NCBI RefSeq assembly: GCF_001438805.1
Contig: NZ_JQCF01000027.1
Span: 1 to 37,005 of the forward strand
DNA: 37,005 nucleotides
Source of the DNA: Companilactobacillus kimchiensis
GTDB lineage: Bacteria > Bacillota > Bacilli > Lactobacillales > Lactobacillaceae
Reading direction: 5' to 3'
The notes under the pieces are model-generated. The model was not told where the DNA came from. It worked only from the letters and a program-made list of their open reading frames with translations, and did no database searches. Of the stretch, positions 16,554 to 24,207 are shown one piece after another. Every line of letters starts with the position of its first letter. Within the stretch, counting starts at the first letter, position 1. The position numbers and the translations under genes are program-made.

Positions 16554-16581
16554 TGAAACAAAAAGAACGATATTTGTTTCA
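16554..16581 (+). promoter_or_regulatory. Operator-like inverted repeat before the TetR gene
   Basis: A perfect 9-bp inverted repeat TGAAACAAA (16554-16562), 10-bp spacer, TTTGTTTCA (16573-16581). It ends 4 bp before the -35 of the TetR promoter, so it is a good candidate for the binding site of the TetR protein. Confidence 0.55.
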
Positions 16582-16585
16582 ATTG

Positions 16586-16614
16586 TTGCATTTATATTAC
16601 AAAGGTACTATACT
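16586..16614 (+). promoter_or_regulatory. Promoter of the TetR-sirtuin operon
   Basis: TTGCAT (16586-16591), 17-bp spacer, TATACT (16609-16614), 37 bp upstream of the TetR start codon. Confidence 0.6.
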
Positions 16615-16650
16615 TCCCTCCATCGAGTAAAAGTTCGCTCGGAGGTTATT

Positions 16651-17289
16651 ATGACTACTAAAAGGGAATTATTGTTACATCCCGTAATTACTAAAATCAA
16701 TCAAAGTGGTTTTTCGAATTTGAAGATGGACGATTTTATCAAAATCATGCCCGCCAGTCGGTCAACTGTCTATCGTTATTTTTCATCTCGCGAAACCATT
16801 ATTGAAGCGGTAGTTGATGAATATATCAATTACATCGATCAATTCAAAGTTCCTCAATCTAAAACAACCGAAACTGAATGTGTTATTGGATTTCAAAAAT
16901 TACTCGAACAAGCAATTGTTTTTAACGGTGAGCTCAATCCTCTATTTCTCAATGACCTAAAGATTGAATTTCCTGCCGAATTTAACCGCCTGCAAAATTC
17001 AATTATCAAACATGATTCTGAGGCAAAACATTTTTATATAAACGGTCAAAAGAACCAGTTCTTCAATCAACAAGATATTCAGTTGTGGATCCTACAAGAT
17101 AAGGTTATGATTCCGAAATTGCTTGATCCTCAATTCCTATTTGTAAATAATTTAACTCTTAAAAAAGCGTTGACTAATTATGCCACAATGAAAGCTCAAC
17201 AAGTATTAGTACCCACACTTTTACCAAAATTTGATTTAACTTTTTTGAATCCTATCGTTAAGAAAATTAGTCAACGGTATTCTAATTAG
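16651..17289 (+). CDS. TetR-family transcriptional regulator
   Basis: A 212-residue protein with an N-terminal TetR helix-turn-helix of about 50 residues; the recognition helix is ASRSTVYRYFSSRETIIEAVV (about 50-70). The rest is helical and variable, as usual for the ligand/dimer domain. GGAGG precedes the ATG by 6 bases. Its promoter carries a perfect 9-bp inverted repeat. The next gene, a degenerate sirtuin, starts 22 bp after its stop codon, so the two form an operon and autoregulation is likely. The ligand is unknown. Confidence 0.82.
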   Translation: MTTKRELLLHPVITKINQSGFSNLKMDDFIKIMPASRSTVYRYFSSRETIIEAVVDEYINYIDQFKVPQSKTTETECVIGFQKLLEQAIVFNGELNPLFLNDLKIEFPAEFNRLQNSIIKHDSEAKHFYINGQKNQFFNQQDIQLWILQDKVMIPKLLDPQFLFVNNLTLKKALTNYATMKAQQVLVPTLLPKFDLTFLNPIVKKISQRYSN

Positions 17290-17311
17290 TCTTTAATTTG
17301 GAGGTACTGTG

Positions 17312-18013
17312 ATGTTCCAAATACATACAAAAAATTCAATCGAACAATTTTCCACAATGTTAAAAAGAGCTAATAATGCCTATGTTATTACGGGAGCCGG
17401 TATCTCTACTTCAGCTGACATCCCTGACTTAGAACACTTATCATCTTCAATCGATATTTCTTCAGAAACAGCCTTAAAAAATGACCCACAACAATATTAC
17501 GCTGAATTCCACAAACTATTTATTGATCCGGTTTTTGAAAATGGACCGACCGACAGTCATCGTTTTCTGGCTAAACTTGAGGAAGACGATTTAATCAAGG
17601 GTATCGTGACTACCAACATTGATTTTCTTCATGAACTAGCTGGTAGTAAAAATGTCGCCGATATCTGGAGTAACCTCAATCGCAATCATTATTTGAAATG
17701 TGGTCGAATTTTTCCTATCGAAACGTTAAAAAGTGCTGTTCCTACTTGTCCCATTTGTGGCGGCCTATTAATTCCTGATCCCGTTTATCGTCACATCGGA
17801 ATTGACGAAAATGCTTATCTAAGAGCTAATCAATGGATGAAACAAGCTGACCTTGTTATTACAATTGGTTCAAATGGTTATTATGACAATATCCCCAACG
17901 ACATTAACGTTATTAATATCAATCCTAAAAGAAATCATTTTGATCAACGTGCTCAACTAACTATTCATAGCAAATCTGATTTAGTATTTGATCAAATTTA
18001 TGATTATTTATAA
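17312..18013 (+). CDS. Divergent Sir2-family protein lacking the catalytic His
   Basis: A 233-residue sirtuin-fold protein. The NAD loop GAGIS (residues 28-32), NID in TNID (101-104), CPICGGLLIPDPV (146-158) and the late VININP are recognisable. Key residues are changed. The IPDFR motif reads IPDLE, and the segment normally holding the catalytic His-Gly reads DIWSNLNRNHYLKC, with Trp119 in its place. The first zinc Cys is Tyr127, while Cys130, 146 and 149 remain. Deacetylase activity is therefore doubtful; NAD binding or ADP-ribose chemistry remains possible. The start is ATG 17312, 7 bases after GGAGG. It is co-transcribed with the TetR gene; a terminator follows. Confidence 0.78.
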   Translation: MFQIHTKNSIEQFSTMLKRANNAYVITGAGISTSADIPDLEHLSSSIDISSETALKNDPQQYYAEFHKLFIDPVFENGPTDSHRFLAKLEEDDLIKGIVTTNIDFLHELAGSKNVADIWSNLNRNHYLKCGRIFPIETLKSAVPTCPICGGLLIPDPVYRHIGIDENAYLRANQWMKQADLVITIGSNGYYDNIPNDINVININPKRNHFDQRAQLTIHSKSDLVFDQIYDYL

Positions 18014-18041
18014 AAAAAGAAGCCAAATGGCTTCTTTTTTT
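18012..18041 (+). terminator. Terminator of the TetR-sirtuin operon
   Basis: A 14-base stem (18012-18025 with 18028-18041) with core GAAGCCA/TGGCTTC, A7 before and T7 after. It begins just before the gene's stop codon. Confidence 0.8.
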
Positions 18042-18097
18042 ATAGCGACATTATTTGACGTATTAATATGCTAATCTATGTCTGAGGTAAGTAATCA

Positions 18098-19078
18098 ATG
18101 AATACAACAATGAAGGTTTTCTTAAAACTTTTAGAATGCAAAAGTGCTCCCACTAAAGACATCGCTCAGAAATTAAATCTTAACGTTCGTCAAGTTCAAC
18201 GAGCTATTCAAGAAATTAAAATAGCTTTTGATAGTGACCCATCATTAAACAAATATTTTGAATTAAAAAAAATTGGTCACAACTATTCCATCAATCAACG
18301 TTATCTACTACAAACTGACCAAGTCTTAATTTTAATAAAAATTCTGGTTGCCAGTCGTTCTTTGAATAAAACTGAACTCCCTGGTCTAACTAACCAAATG
18401 TTAAAAATGCTTGATCTTGATCAGCGAGATATTGTGAGTTCTTCTATTATGAGTGAATTAATAACTGATAATTTCATTAGTAATCACAGTAATCGTATTG
18501 AGGTTCTCGGTAAATTGGAACACTACATTTTCAAACACGAAAAAATCAGTTTCCAATATACTGACCATGAAGCACTAGAAAATCCCACTACCGAAATGGT
18601 TGAAATGCTGCCAGTTCATACCTTCTTTGATAATCACTACTTTTTTGTTGTGGGTATGCTCAAAGATTCTGGCGAAAATAAAACCTTCAGAATCGATTGG
18701 ATGACAGATATCAAAAAAATCCACGTTAAACTTCCTGTTGATTACAGTAAACATCACGATCACGGTAAAGAAACCCGTTACGAAGCTTACGGTTATATCG
18801 GTAAAAAGGCTTTGACTAGAATCCGCTTTGAATATTACGGCTATATCGAATACATCAAAGATGAGTTTCCGACTTGTAAAATCATTAAGAAAATCAATAA
18901 ACCCAATCGTTTTCCCTTTTCAGTTTACATTTTAGAAATTGAAGTTAAATATTCAGATGGTATAAAATTATGGCTATTGGGCGAAACCACAATTTTACGG
19001 GTACTCTCCCCACAATATATCGCCGACGATATCAGAGATACACTCTTTGAGGGTTATCAACGATACTTAGAAAATTAG
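18098..19078 (+). CDS. WYL-domain transcriptional regulator
   Basis: A 326-residue regulator. An N-terminal DeoR-like helix-turn-helix (about 1-60; APTKDIAQKLNLNVRQVQRAIQEIK) is followed by a helical linker. A WYL-like beta-rich domain comes next (about 140-225; ISFQYTDHEAL, MLPVHTFFDNHYFFVVGML, FRIDWMTDI), then a WCX-like C-terminal extension ending in LGYQRYLEN-type residues. WYL regulators sense small molecules or nucleic acid ends, often in stress or defence contexts, but no defence genes are adjacent. GAGG lies 10 bases before the ATG. Its 3' end overlaps by 4 bp the convergent lipoprotein gene. Confidence 0.8.
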   Translation: MNTTMKVFLKLLECKSAPTKDIAQKLNLNVRQVQRAIQEIKIAFDSDPSLNKYFELKKIGHNYSINQRYLLQTDQVLILIKILVASRSLNKTELPGLTNQMLKMLDLDQRDIVSSSIMSELITDNFISNHSNRIEVLGKLEHYIFKHEKISFQYTDHEALENPTTEMVEMLPVHTFFDNHYFFVVGMLKDSGENKTFRIDWMTDIKKIHVKLPVDYSKHHDHGKETRYEAYGYIGKKALTRIRFEYYGYIEYIKDEFPTCKIIKKINKPNRFPFSVYILEIEVKYSDGIKLWLLGETTILRVLSPQYIADDIRDTLFEGYQRYLEN

Positions 19079-19467
19079 AAAAAATCAGTTTGTTCTTTTA
19101 ATTTTCTCGAATTAATTGTATGTTTTTTTATCAAATCTTTGCCCTCACTAGAATTAGCTTTGTAAAAAATCATATCGCCATCATCTGTCAAAATATTACC
19201 AGTTTTATCTAGTTTATATTTAACTTCTTGTCGATTGATCGTCATTATTTTGTCGCTCTTAATTTCAATATTCAGCGCGCTTTTGTCATTAACTTGTGAA
19301 TCACTATCTGAAGTTCCCTTACCTTTGTTCCCTTTAATTTCTAGGACCGAATACCACGTGCCGTTATCACCAACGTACTTTCCAGCAAGTTTATTTCCGC
19401 AAGCTGTCAAGGTAAAAATAAAAAGCATCCCCATCAAAACTAATACAATATTACGTAATTTCCCCAT
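19075..19467 (-). CDS. Small lipoprotein of unknown function, paralogue 1
   Basis: A 130-residue exported lipoprotein: signal MGKLRNIVLVLMGMLFIFTLTAC with the lipidated Cys at residue 23. The mature domain of about 105 residues is beta-rich and polar (GKYVGDNGTWYSVLEI, NIEIKSDKIMTI). The start is ATG 19467, preceded by AAAGGGG. It is clearly related to the lipoprotein gene at 19711-20091: both start (M)-x-KLR, share the LTxC lipobox spacing, G(K/Q)(Y/F)(V/I)G(D/E), and a final stretch ending in a Lys-rich helix. I do not recognise a named family. Confidence 0.72.
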   Translation of the reverse strand: MGKLRNIVLVLMGMLFIFTLTACGNKLAGKYVGDNGTWYSVLEIKGNKGKGTSDSDSQVNDKSALNIEIKSDKIMTINRQEVKYKLDKTGNILTDDGDMIFYKANSSEGKDLIKKHTINSRKLKEQTDFF

Positions 19468-19576
19468 ATTTTCCCCTTTGTTCTTACAATCCAGAACAAT
19501 ATTAGCAAAAGGAACCGACAAAAAATGTCGTAATAAGTCGGCATGATAAAAAAATGGAATTTAATTCAAAAAATTT

Positions 19577-19685
19577 GGGACATAACATAATTTTTTCCGC
19601 TTAAAATAATAGACCGTAGTAATCAAAGAACGATTACTACGGTCTATTTTTGCCTTAATGCTCGAGAGTTGGCTATGTTATATCC
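19577..19685 (+). repeat. Structured intergenic element, family 2, copy 1
   Basis: An outer stem GGGACATAACATA (19577-19589) pairs with TATGTTATATCC (19674-19685). Inside lie the conserved TTTTTTCCGCTTAA core, a perfect 17-bp hairpin (19608-19624 with 19632-19648) ending in a T-run, and GAGAGTTGGC. The second copy is at 30014-30124 on the other strand. The hairpin can also act as terminator for the lipoprotein gene at 19711-20091. Confidence 0.6.
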
Positions 19686-19710
19686 TAGTTTAGATGAAAT
19701 AAAATACTGA

Positions 19711-20091
19711 TTATAAACCACCGTTGTTAACTGCACTGCTCATTTTATTCTGAATTCGTTTCGCTTCATCAGACTTTTCAGCATAAAGAGTCACGCCGTT
19801 ATCAAGTACAACATTTTTATTCTGAATTTTATAGCCATAAGTGTCGCTACCAATTGTAATCTTACCTTTATCTACAGAAACATTCTCTGTATCAGAACCA
19901 TTTGCCATCGCCCTCAATGTTGAGTTAGGAATTTTTTGAGCTTCTCCTTTGTTATTGTCGACCTTAATAACAATGTAATTATTTGATCCCTCACCAATAA
20001 ATTGTCCTTTAATTTCTTTATGACAACCGGTCAAAAATGAAACAAATAATACCCCCACTAAAACTAATAGTGCATAACGTAATTTACGCAT
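19711..20091 (-). CDS. Small lipoprotein of unknown function, paralogue 2
   Basis: A 126-residue lipoprotein: signal MRKLRYALLVLVGVLFVSFLTGC with Cys23 as lipidation site. The mature part (GQFIGEGSNNYIVIKVDNNKGEAQ...) matches the layout of paralogue 1 at 19075-19467, so the two come from a duplication and are now diverged. The start is ATG 20091, 8 bases after GGAGG; an ATG 15 bases upstream overlaps that site. The two genes are separated by the family-2 structured element. The role is unknown; lipobox and size suggest an envelope-attached binding or inhibitor protein. Confidence 0.72.
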   Translation of the reverse strand: MRKLRYALLVLVGVLFVSFLTGCHKEIKGQFIGEGSNNYIVIKVDNNKGEAQKIPNSTLRAMANGSDTENVSVDKGKITIGSDTYGYKIQNKNVVLDNGVTLYAEKSDEAKRIQNKMSSAVNNGGL

Positions 20092-20212
20092 AAAATCATC
20101 CTCCATATATTCAATCCTTAAATAGGATATCAAGATGGAGCGTCAGTATTCGTCGCATCAACTTGATTATTAAAATAAATGTATTTTGTTATAGTACAAA
20201 ATCAACCTACAT

Positions 20213-20243
20213 AAAAAGCAGTCCAAATTTGGACTGCCTTTTT
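20213..20243 (-). terminator. Terminator of rlmH
   Basis: A GCAGTCCAAA / TTTGGACTGC stem with A-run and T-run on the two sides, 7 bp past the rlmH stop codon; it can work in both directions. Confidence 0.75.
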
Positions 20244-20249
20244 CGTATT

Positions 20250-20729
20250 TTATTTGTGATATGTTCGATGATTAATAATCATAAAGGAACGATAAATCTG
20301 TTCAGTCAAAACTAATCTCATCAATTGATGAGGCAAAGTGAATTTTCCAAAACAAATACTATAATCGGCTCTTTTAGTAACTTCCGGACTAACACCTAAT
20401 GATCCCCCGATAACAAAAGTAATATCAGATGTTCCATATGTGGATAAGTCGTCAATTTTTTTAGCCATTTCCTCAGAGGTCAGTTCTTTTCCACGCAAAT
20501 CTAGTAAAATTACATATTCCTTATCTTTAATTTTGCTTAATATTCGTTCCCCTTCAACTTGCTTGACCTTAATGTCTTGGGCATCACTCAAACTCTCAGG
20601 CGCCTTTTCATCTTGGCATTCAACTATTTGAAACTTACAAAAGGCTCCTAAACGCTTGGCATACTCAGCAATACCAGCTTTGAAGTACTTCTCTTTGAGC
20701 TTCCCGACCGTAACCATCTTTATATTCAT
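20250..20729 (-). CDS. rlmH: 23S rRNA (pseudouridine1915-N3)-methyltransferase RlmH
   Basis: RlmH methylates pseudouridine 1915 in helix 69 of 23S rRNA on assembled 70S ribosomes, using SAM, as a small SPOUT dimer. The protein is exactly 159 residues, the usual family length. It shows the SPOUT knot segments [10 protein letters not shown] and FVIGGSLG and ends in the conserved C-terminus NHRTYHK (RxYH). The start is ATG 20729, with AAGGAG upstream. It has its own promoter and terminator. In staphylococci the 3' end of this gene is the SCCmec attachment site; no insertion is seen here. Confidence 0.96.
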   Translation of the reverse strand: MNIKMVTVGKLKEKYFKAGIAEYAKRLGAFCKFQIVECQDEKAPESLSDAQDIKVKQVEGERILSKIKDKEYVILLDLRGKELTSEEMAKKIDDLSTYGTSDITFVIGGSLGVSPEVTKRADYSICFGKFTLPHQLMRLVLTEQIYRSFMIINHRTYHK

Positions 20730-20751
20730 AATAAAAATCTCCTTAATATTT

Positions 20752-20780
20752 ATCATACGAAACTATCCGGTAATTGCCAA
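20752..20780 (-). promoter_or_regulatory. Promoter of rlmH
   Basis: Minus-strand TTGGCA (20775-20780), 17-bp spacer, TATGAT (20752-20757), 23 bp before the start codon. Confidence 0.6.
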
Positions 20781-20816
20781 ATTATTTTTTAAATCCGAAT
20801 TATCATGATATTTTAT

Positions 20817-21012
20817 TTTTACACAACATAATAAAAGTTTGTCTATTCGTGTGAAACATTACTTATTGTATACATATCAGTAATGAAAATAATAATCTAA
20901 CTTTTAAGTTTCATTTTATTAACAATTTCGCGCCATTCTGTGGATAACTTTTTAATCTTGATTTTCTTAAATTCTAAAGACTTATACACAAGTTTTGCAC
21001 AGCTGTGGAAAA
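20817..21012. promoter_or_regulatory. Cluster of DnaA-box-like sites between rlmH and htrA
   Basis: Five 9-mers fit TTWTNCACA: TTTTACACA (20817-20825, plus), TTATCCACA (20939-20947, minus, perfect consensus), TTATACACA (20982-20990, plus), TTTTGCACA (20993-21001, plus) and TTTTCCACA (21004-21012, minus). The last three start 11 bp apart, one helical turn each. The region of about 340 bp holds no gene and is very AT-rich. Confidence 0.5.
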
Positions 21013-21072
21013 GACAATATTATTAATCTCCCTAAAAAACGAAATAAATCTTTAATCATCAATAAAATGTTC

Positions 21073-21113
21073 AAAAAAAAGCGTGAAACCCCTATTAGTT
21101 GGTTTCACGCTTA
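21073..21113 (-). terminator. Terminator of htrA
   Basis: Minus-strand AAGCGTGAAACC (21101-21112) pairs perfectly with GGTTTCACGCTT (21079-21090) around a 10-base loop and is followed by a T-run. Confidence 0.8.
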
Positions 21114-21120
21114 AATTTAA

Positions 21121-22500
21121 TTATTCTGTTGTTTGCTTAGTTAAATGAACCTTAGCAGTATTCAACTTACCATTACGGTAATATTGAACATTCACAGTAT
21201 CACCAACTGAATGTGAATATAATGCTGTGTGTAAGTCAGCAACTGAAGTTACGGTCTTGCTACCTAACTTAACGATAACGTCGTACTTCTTCATGCCCGC
21301 AGCCTTAGCAACTGATCCAGCACTAGTACTGTAAACTACCACACCTTTAGTTACACTAGTTGGTAATTTCAAGCTTGATTGAGAATCATCAGTGATTTGA
21401 TCAAGATCTAAGACCTTAACTCCTAATGATGGTCTTTCAACTTTACCGTTTTCTACCAATTGATTGATTATCTTCACAACTTCATTACTTGGAATTGCAA
21501 AGCCCATTCCTTCAACAGAAGAACCATCGGTACTTGAAGCCAATTTCATTGAATTGATACCAACAATTTGACCGGCACCGTTAACTAATGGACCACCGGA
21601 ATTACCAGGGTTGATAGCCGCATCTGTTTGTAAAACAGTTGCTTGACCAGTCGCCTGACCGGTATTTTGATCTTGAGTCGTTACGGTTCTATTTGTAGCT
21701 GAAATGATACCTTGGGTAACGGTTGTAGCGTATTCACTTCCAAGTGGTGAACCAATAGCAATTACTGGATCCCCTGGAGTTACGTTGTCAGAATTTCCAA
21801 ATGAAGCTGTAGCTGGAACCTTGTTCCCAGGAATCTCCAAAACGGCTAAATCTGTTGCTGTATCAGTACCGACTAACTTAGCGGCAATCTTAGTTCCATC
21901 TTCTAGAATGATTTCCAACGAATCAGATCCAGACACAACATGGTTATTGGTTACAATATAACCTTTTCCATTTTGTTTGGCATAAATAACACCAGATCCT
22001 TCACTATATTCCTGTAAATTACTATTTTTTGATGATGAACTTGAATTAGCGTTGGCATCTGAATTACTGCTGTCGCCACTTTCATCGGCCTGATCTTGTG
22101 ACTTAGAATTATCTGATGACCCACTGTCACCAAACAAATCACCAAATATCGAAGAGATATTACCATCACTCGAACTTTGTTCCTTTTGCTTCTGCAAATT
22201 GATTACGGAAACTACCGCACCATTAACTTTTTTGTAAGCACCAGACATCGAACTCGATGTATTAACTTTGGTGTTACTTACTTGAGTCGTACCAGCTGAA
22301 CCATTGCTAGTTGAAGCTGTATCAGAAGCGTTATTGCCAAAATAGGTGAAGCCTACAAAAGCAATTACCACACCTAAGGCAGCGGAGATAAAGGCTACAA
22401 TCCCCGTCTTAAGCAAAGAGTTATTTCCGGAATTCATTTTTGAACCTCGCTTTTTTTCTTCTACTCTTGATTCAGGTTTGTCATTTTTATCATTATTCAT
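21121..22500 (-). CDS. htrA: Membrane-anchored serine protease HtrA/DegP
   Basis: HtrA degrades misfolded or surplus exported proteins at the outer membrane face. This 459-residue protein has a short cytoplasmic N-terminus, one anchor helix (31-53), a Ser/Asp/Asn-rich linker (about 105-162) that is unusually long, and a trypsin-like domain with catalytic His187 (NNHVVSG), Asp217 (TATDLAV) and Ser301 (NPGNSGGPL). One PDZ domain lies at about 350-455. GGGGAG precedes the ATG. It follows walJ by about 90 bp, the common arrangement in lactobacilli and streptococci. Confidence 0.95.
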   Translation of the reverse strand: MNNDKNDKPESRVEEKKRGSKMNSGNNSLLKTGIVAFISAALGVVIAFVGFTYFGNNASDTASTSNGSAGTTQVSNTKVNTSSSMSGAYKKVNGAVVSVINLQKQKEQSSSDGNISSIFGDLFGDSGSSDNSKSQDQADESGDSSNSDANANSSSSSKNSNLQEYSEGSGVIYAKQNGKGYIVTNNHVVSGSDSLEIILEDGTKIAAKLVGTDTATDLAVLEIPGNKVPATASFGNSDNVTPGDPVIAIGSPLGSEYATTVTQGIISATNRTVTTQDQNTGQATGQATVLQTDAAINPGNSGGPLVNGAGQIVGINSMKLASSTDGSSVEGMGFAIPSNEVVKIINQLVENGKVERPSLGVKVLDLDQITDDSQSSLKLPTSVTKGVVVYSTSAGSVAKAAGMKKYDVIVKLGSKTVTSVADLHTALYSHSVGDTVNVQYYRNGKLNTAKVHLTKQTTE

Positions 22501-22589
22501 CTAATATTCACTCCCCACATATAAGCTATCTTTAATATAACGTTAAACTGTGAAAAAATTATGAACGACTTATGATTTATTTATTAACA

Positions 22590-23402
22590 CTACAAAGTAA
22601 TCAATGGATCAGCAATTGCTGGATCAGTGTCATTAATCTGAAAATCCGATCCAACTGCAAAATCATGATCTTCCAACACTTGAGTCACTTCAGTTCGAGC
22701 AACTTTTTTGGTGTTGTTCTCATGACTTAGATGCCCTAAGAAAATCTGTTTAGTATTATTACCAATCACATCCATCAAAGTATTAGCACCATCTTCATTT
22801 GAAAGATGACCTCTTTCACTCAAGATTCGTTGTTTCAATGGCCAAGGATAAATCCCTTCACGTAGCATTTCCACATCATGATTACATTCCATCAAATAAC
22901 CATCAGCATTCTCAATCGTCTTTTGAATTCGATCTGAAACATAACCTGTATCGGTCAAGATAACAAATTCTTTACCATTGTGATAAAACTTGTAGAATTG
23001 TGGATCGACTGCATCATGTGAAACCGCAAAGCTTTCAATATCCAAATCATCTAAGGACATAACTTTATTATGAGCAAAGACATTGATTTGATCATCAGAA
23101 ACTTTCCCAATTTTAGGCAGCATAGCTTCCCAGGTCTTTTCATTCGCGTAAACGTTCAGACCATAACGGCGTGCCAGGATACCAACTGCTTTGATATGAT
23201 CAGTATGTTCATGTGTCACAAAGAGCGAATCGACAGTATTGATATCTTTACCAATACTTTCCATTGCTTTCTTGATCTTGATTCCAGACAAACCCGCATC
23301 CACTAAAACATGATGTTTAGGTGTCTCGATGTAAGTAACATTCCCTGAACTACTGCTGGCTAAAATACTAACTTTTAAACTATCGTCTTTATTGTTGGGC
23401 AT
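22590..23402 (-). CDS. walJ: Metallo-beta-lactamase-fold hydrolase WalJ (YycJ/VicX)
   Basis: A 270-residue protein with the metal motif THEHTDH (63-69), further ligands in SHDAVD, LTDTG and the late GHLSHEN, all typical of YycJ/VicX. It is a cytoplasmic nuclease-type MBL-fold member that always accompanies WalRK; in Bacillus it is linked to mismatch repair and cell-wall metabolism. The start is ATG 23402; an ATG 18 bases upstream has no ribosome site, whereas GGAG precedes 23402. It overlaps the end of yycI by 14 bp, so translation is coupled. Confidence 0.92.
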   Translation of the reverse strand: MPNNKDDSLKVSILASSSSGNVTYIETPKHHVLVDAGLSGIKIKKAMESIGKDINTVDSLFVTHEHTDHIKAVGILARRYGLNVYANEKTWEAMLPKIGKVSDDQINVFAHNKVMSLDDLDIESFAVSHDAVDPQFYKFYHNGKEFVILTDTGYVSDRIQKTIENADGYLMECNHDVEMLREGIYPWPLKQRILSERGHLSNEDGANTLMDVIGNNTKQIFLGHLSHENNTKKVARTEVTQVLEDHDFAVGSDFQINDTDPAIADPLITL

Positions 23403-24207
23403 TGTAACTACTATCTCCATTTGTCGAACTCTTTATAATGTTTCCTGTGAAGGCGTTGACCTTCTTAGTGGTGCTAACTTTACTATCTTTATTCTTAATT
23501 GTTACGAACCAAACAGGAATATAAATTGTACTATCCTTCGCCTCCAAAAGTTTCGTATAAGCTAAATTAGCATACGATATTTTCGAGTTATTTGGTATTT
23601 CAGAATTGGCATAAAGATTAGTAATAACTTCTTTTTCACTCTTGATAACTTGTGATTCATGCAGAATAATCATCGATTTTACATAAGTCTGTGTATAAGC
23701 AACTACTTTATCATCAGTTACTGTAAAAATCAGCTGTGCCGTCTTATCATAGATCTCACCTAGCTTACCTGTAGCAACATAAACCATTTGTGAGCCGGTT
23801 GATAATTGTGGCGAATATTTATATTCCTTACCATATAAAACATTTGATTCCTTCTTGATAAATTTATCCATAACATCCTTTTTATCAGCGGGAGTAATAT
23901 CAATTGTATTATTTAAACTACTTGAAATCTTATGATTAACATTATCATATTGAACTTCTTGATTTCGTAACTTATTGACGTTTTGTACTAATGAATCGCT
24001 AGGCTGTGATCCTAAATAATAAGCTGAGCCATTCTTCGTATCCAAACTGCCAAAACTAATATTACGTTTTCTCATTTCAGTGGTGGTAGAGGTATTGGTA
24101 CTTGAGCTACTAACCAACTGCTGACTGTTGCGAAAGGACAAGAATAAAAAGATATCTAGTGAGAAAAATACTATTAAGAATATGACTTCGATTCTTCTAA
24201 AATCCAT
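23389..24207 (-). CDS. yycI: WalRK regulatory membrane protein YycI
   Basis: A 272-residue bitopic protein: a short cytoplasmic N-terminus, one helix (about 6-25), then an extracellular domain rich in Ser/Thr that folds like YycH/YycI. In Bacillus, YycI and YycH bind WalK through their membrane helices and restrain the kinase. Its start codon follows the yycH stop directly, with GGAGG overlapping the end of yycH, and its own end overlaps walJ. Sequence is weakly conserved, so the call rests on position, size and topology together with the FTVTDDKVVAYTQTY-like YycI segment. Confidence 0.9.
   Translation of the reverse strand: MDFRRIEVIFLIVFFSLDIFLFLSFRNSQQLVSSSSTNTSTTTEMRKRNISFGSLDTKNGSAYYLGSQPSDSLVQNVNKLRNQEVQYDNVNHKISSSLNNTIDITPADKKDVMDKFIKKESNVLYGKEYKYSPQLSTGSQMVYVATGKLGEIYDKTAQLIFTVTDDKVVAYTQTYVKSMIILHESQVIKSEKEVITNLYANSEIPNNSKISYANLAYTKLLEAKDSTIYIPVWFVTIKNKDSKVSTTKKVNAFTGNIIKSSTNGDSSYNAQQ

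Noticed and set aside
18055-18082. TTGACG...TATGTC as promoter of the WYL gene
   Set aside because: The implied start would fall at or after the ribosome binding site, so the transcript could not be translated normally.
20250-20290. SCCmec-like attachment site at the 3' end of rlmH
   Set aside because: The rlmH end resembles the staphylococcal site as expected from protein conservation, but there is no repeated copy, recombinase or inserted island next to it.
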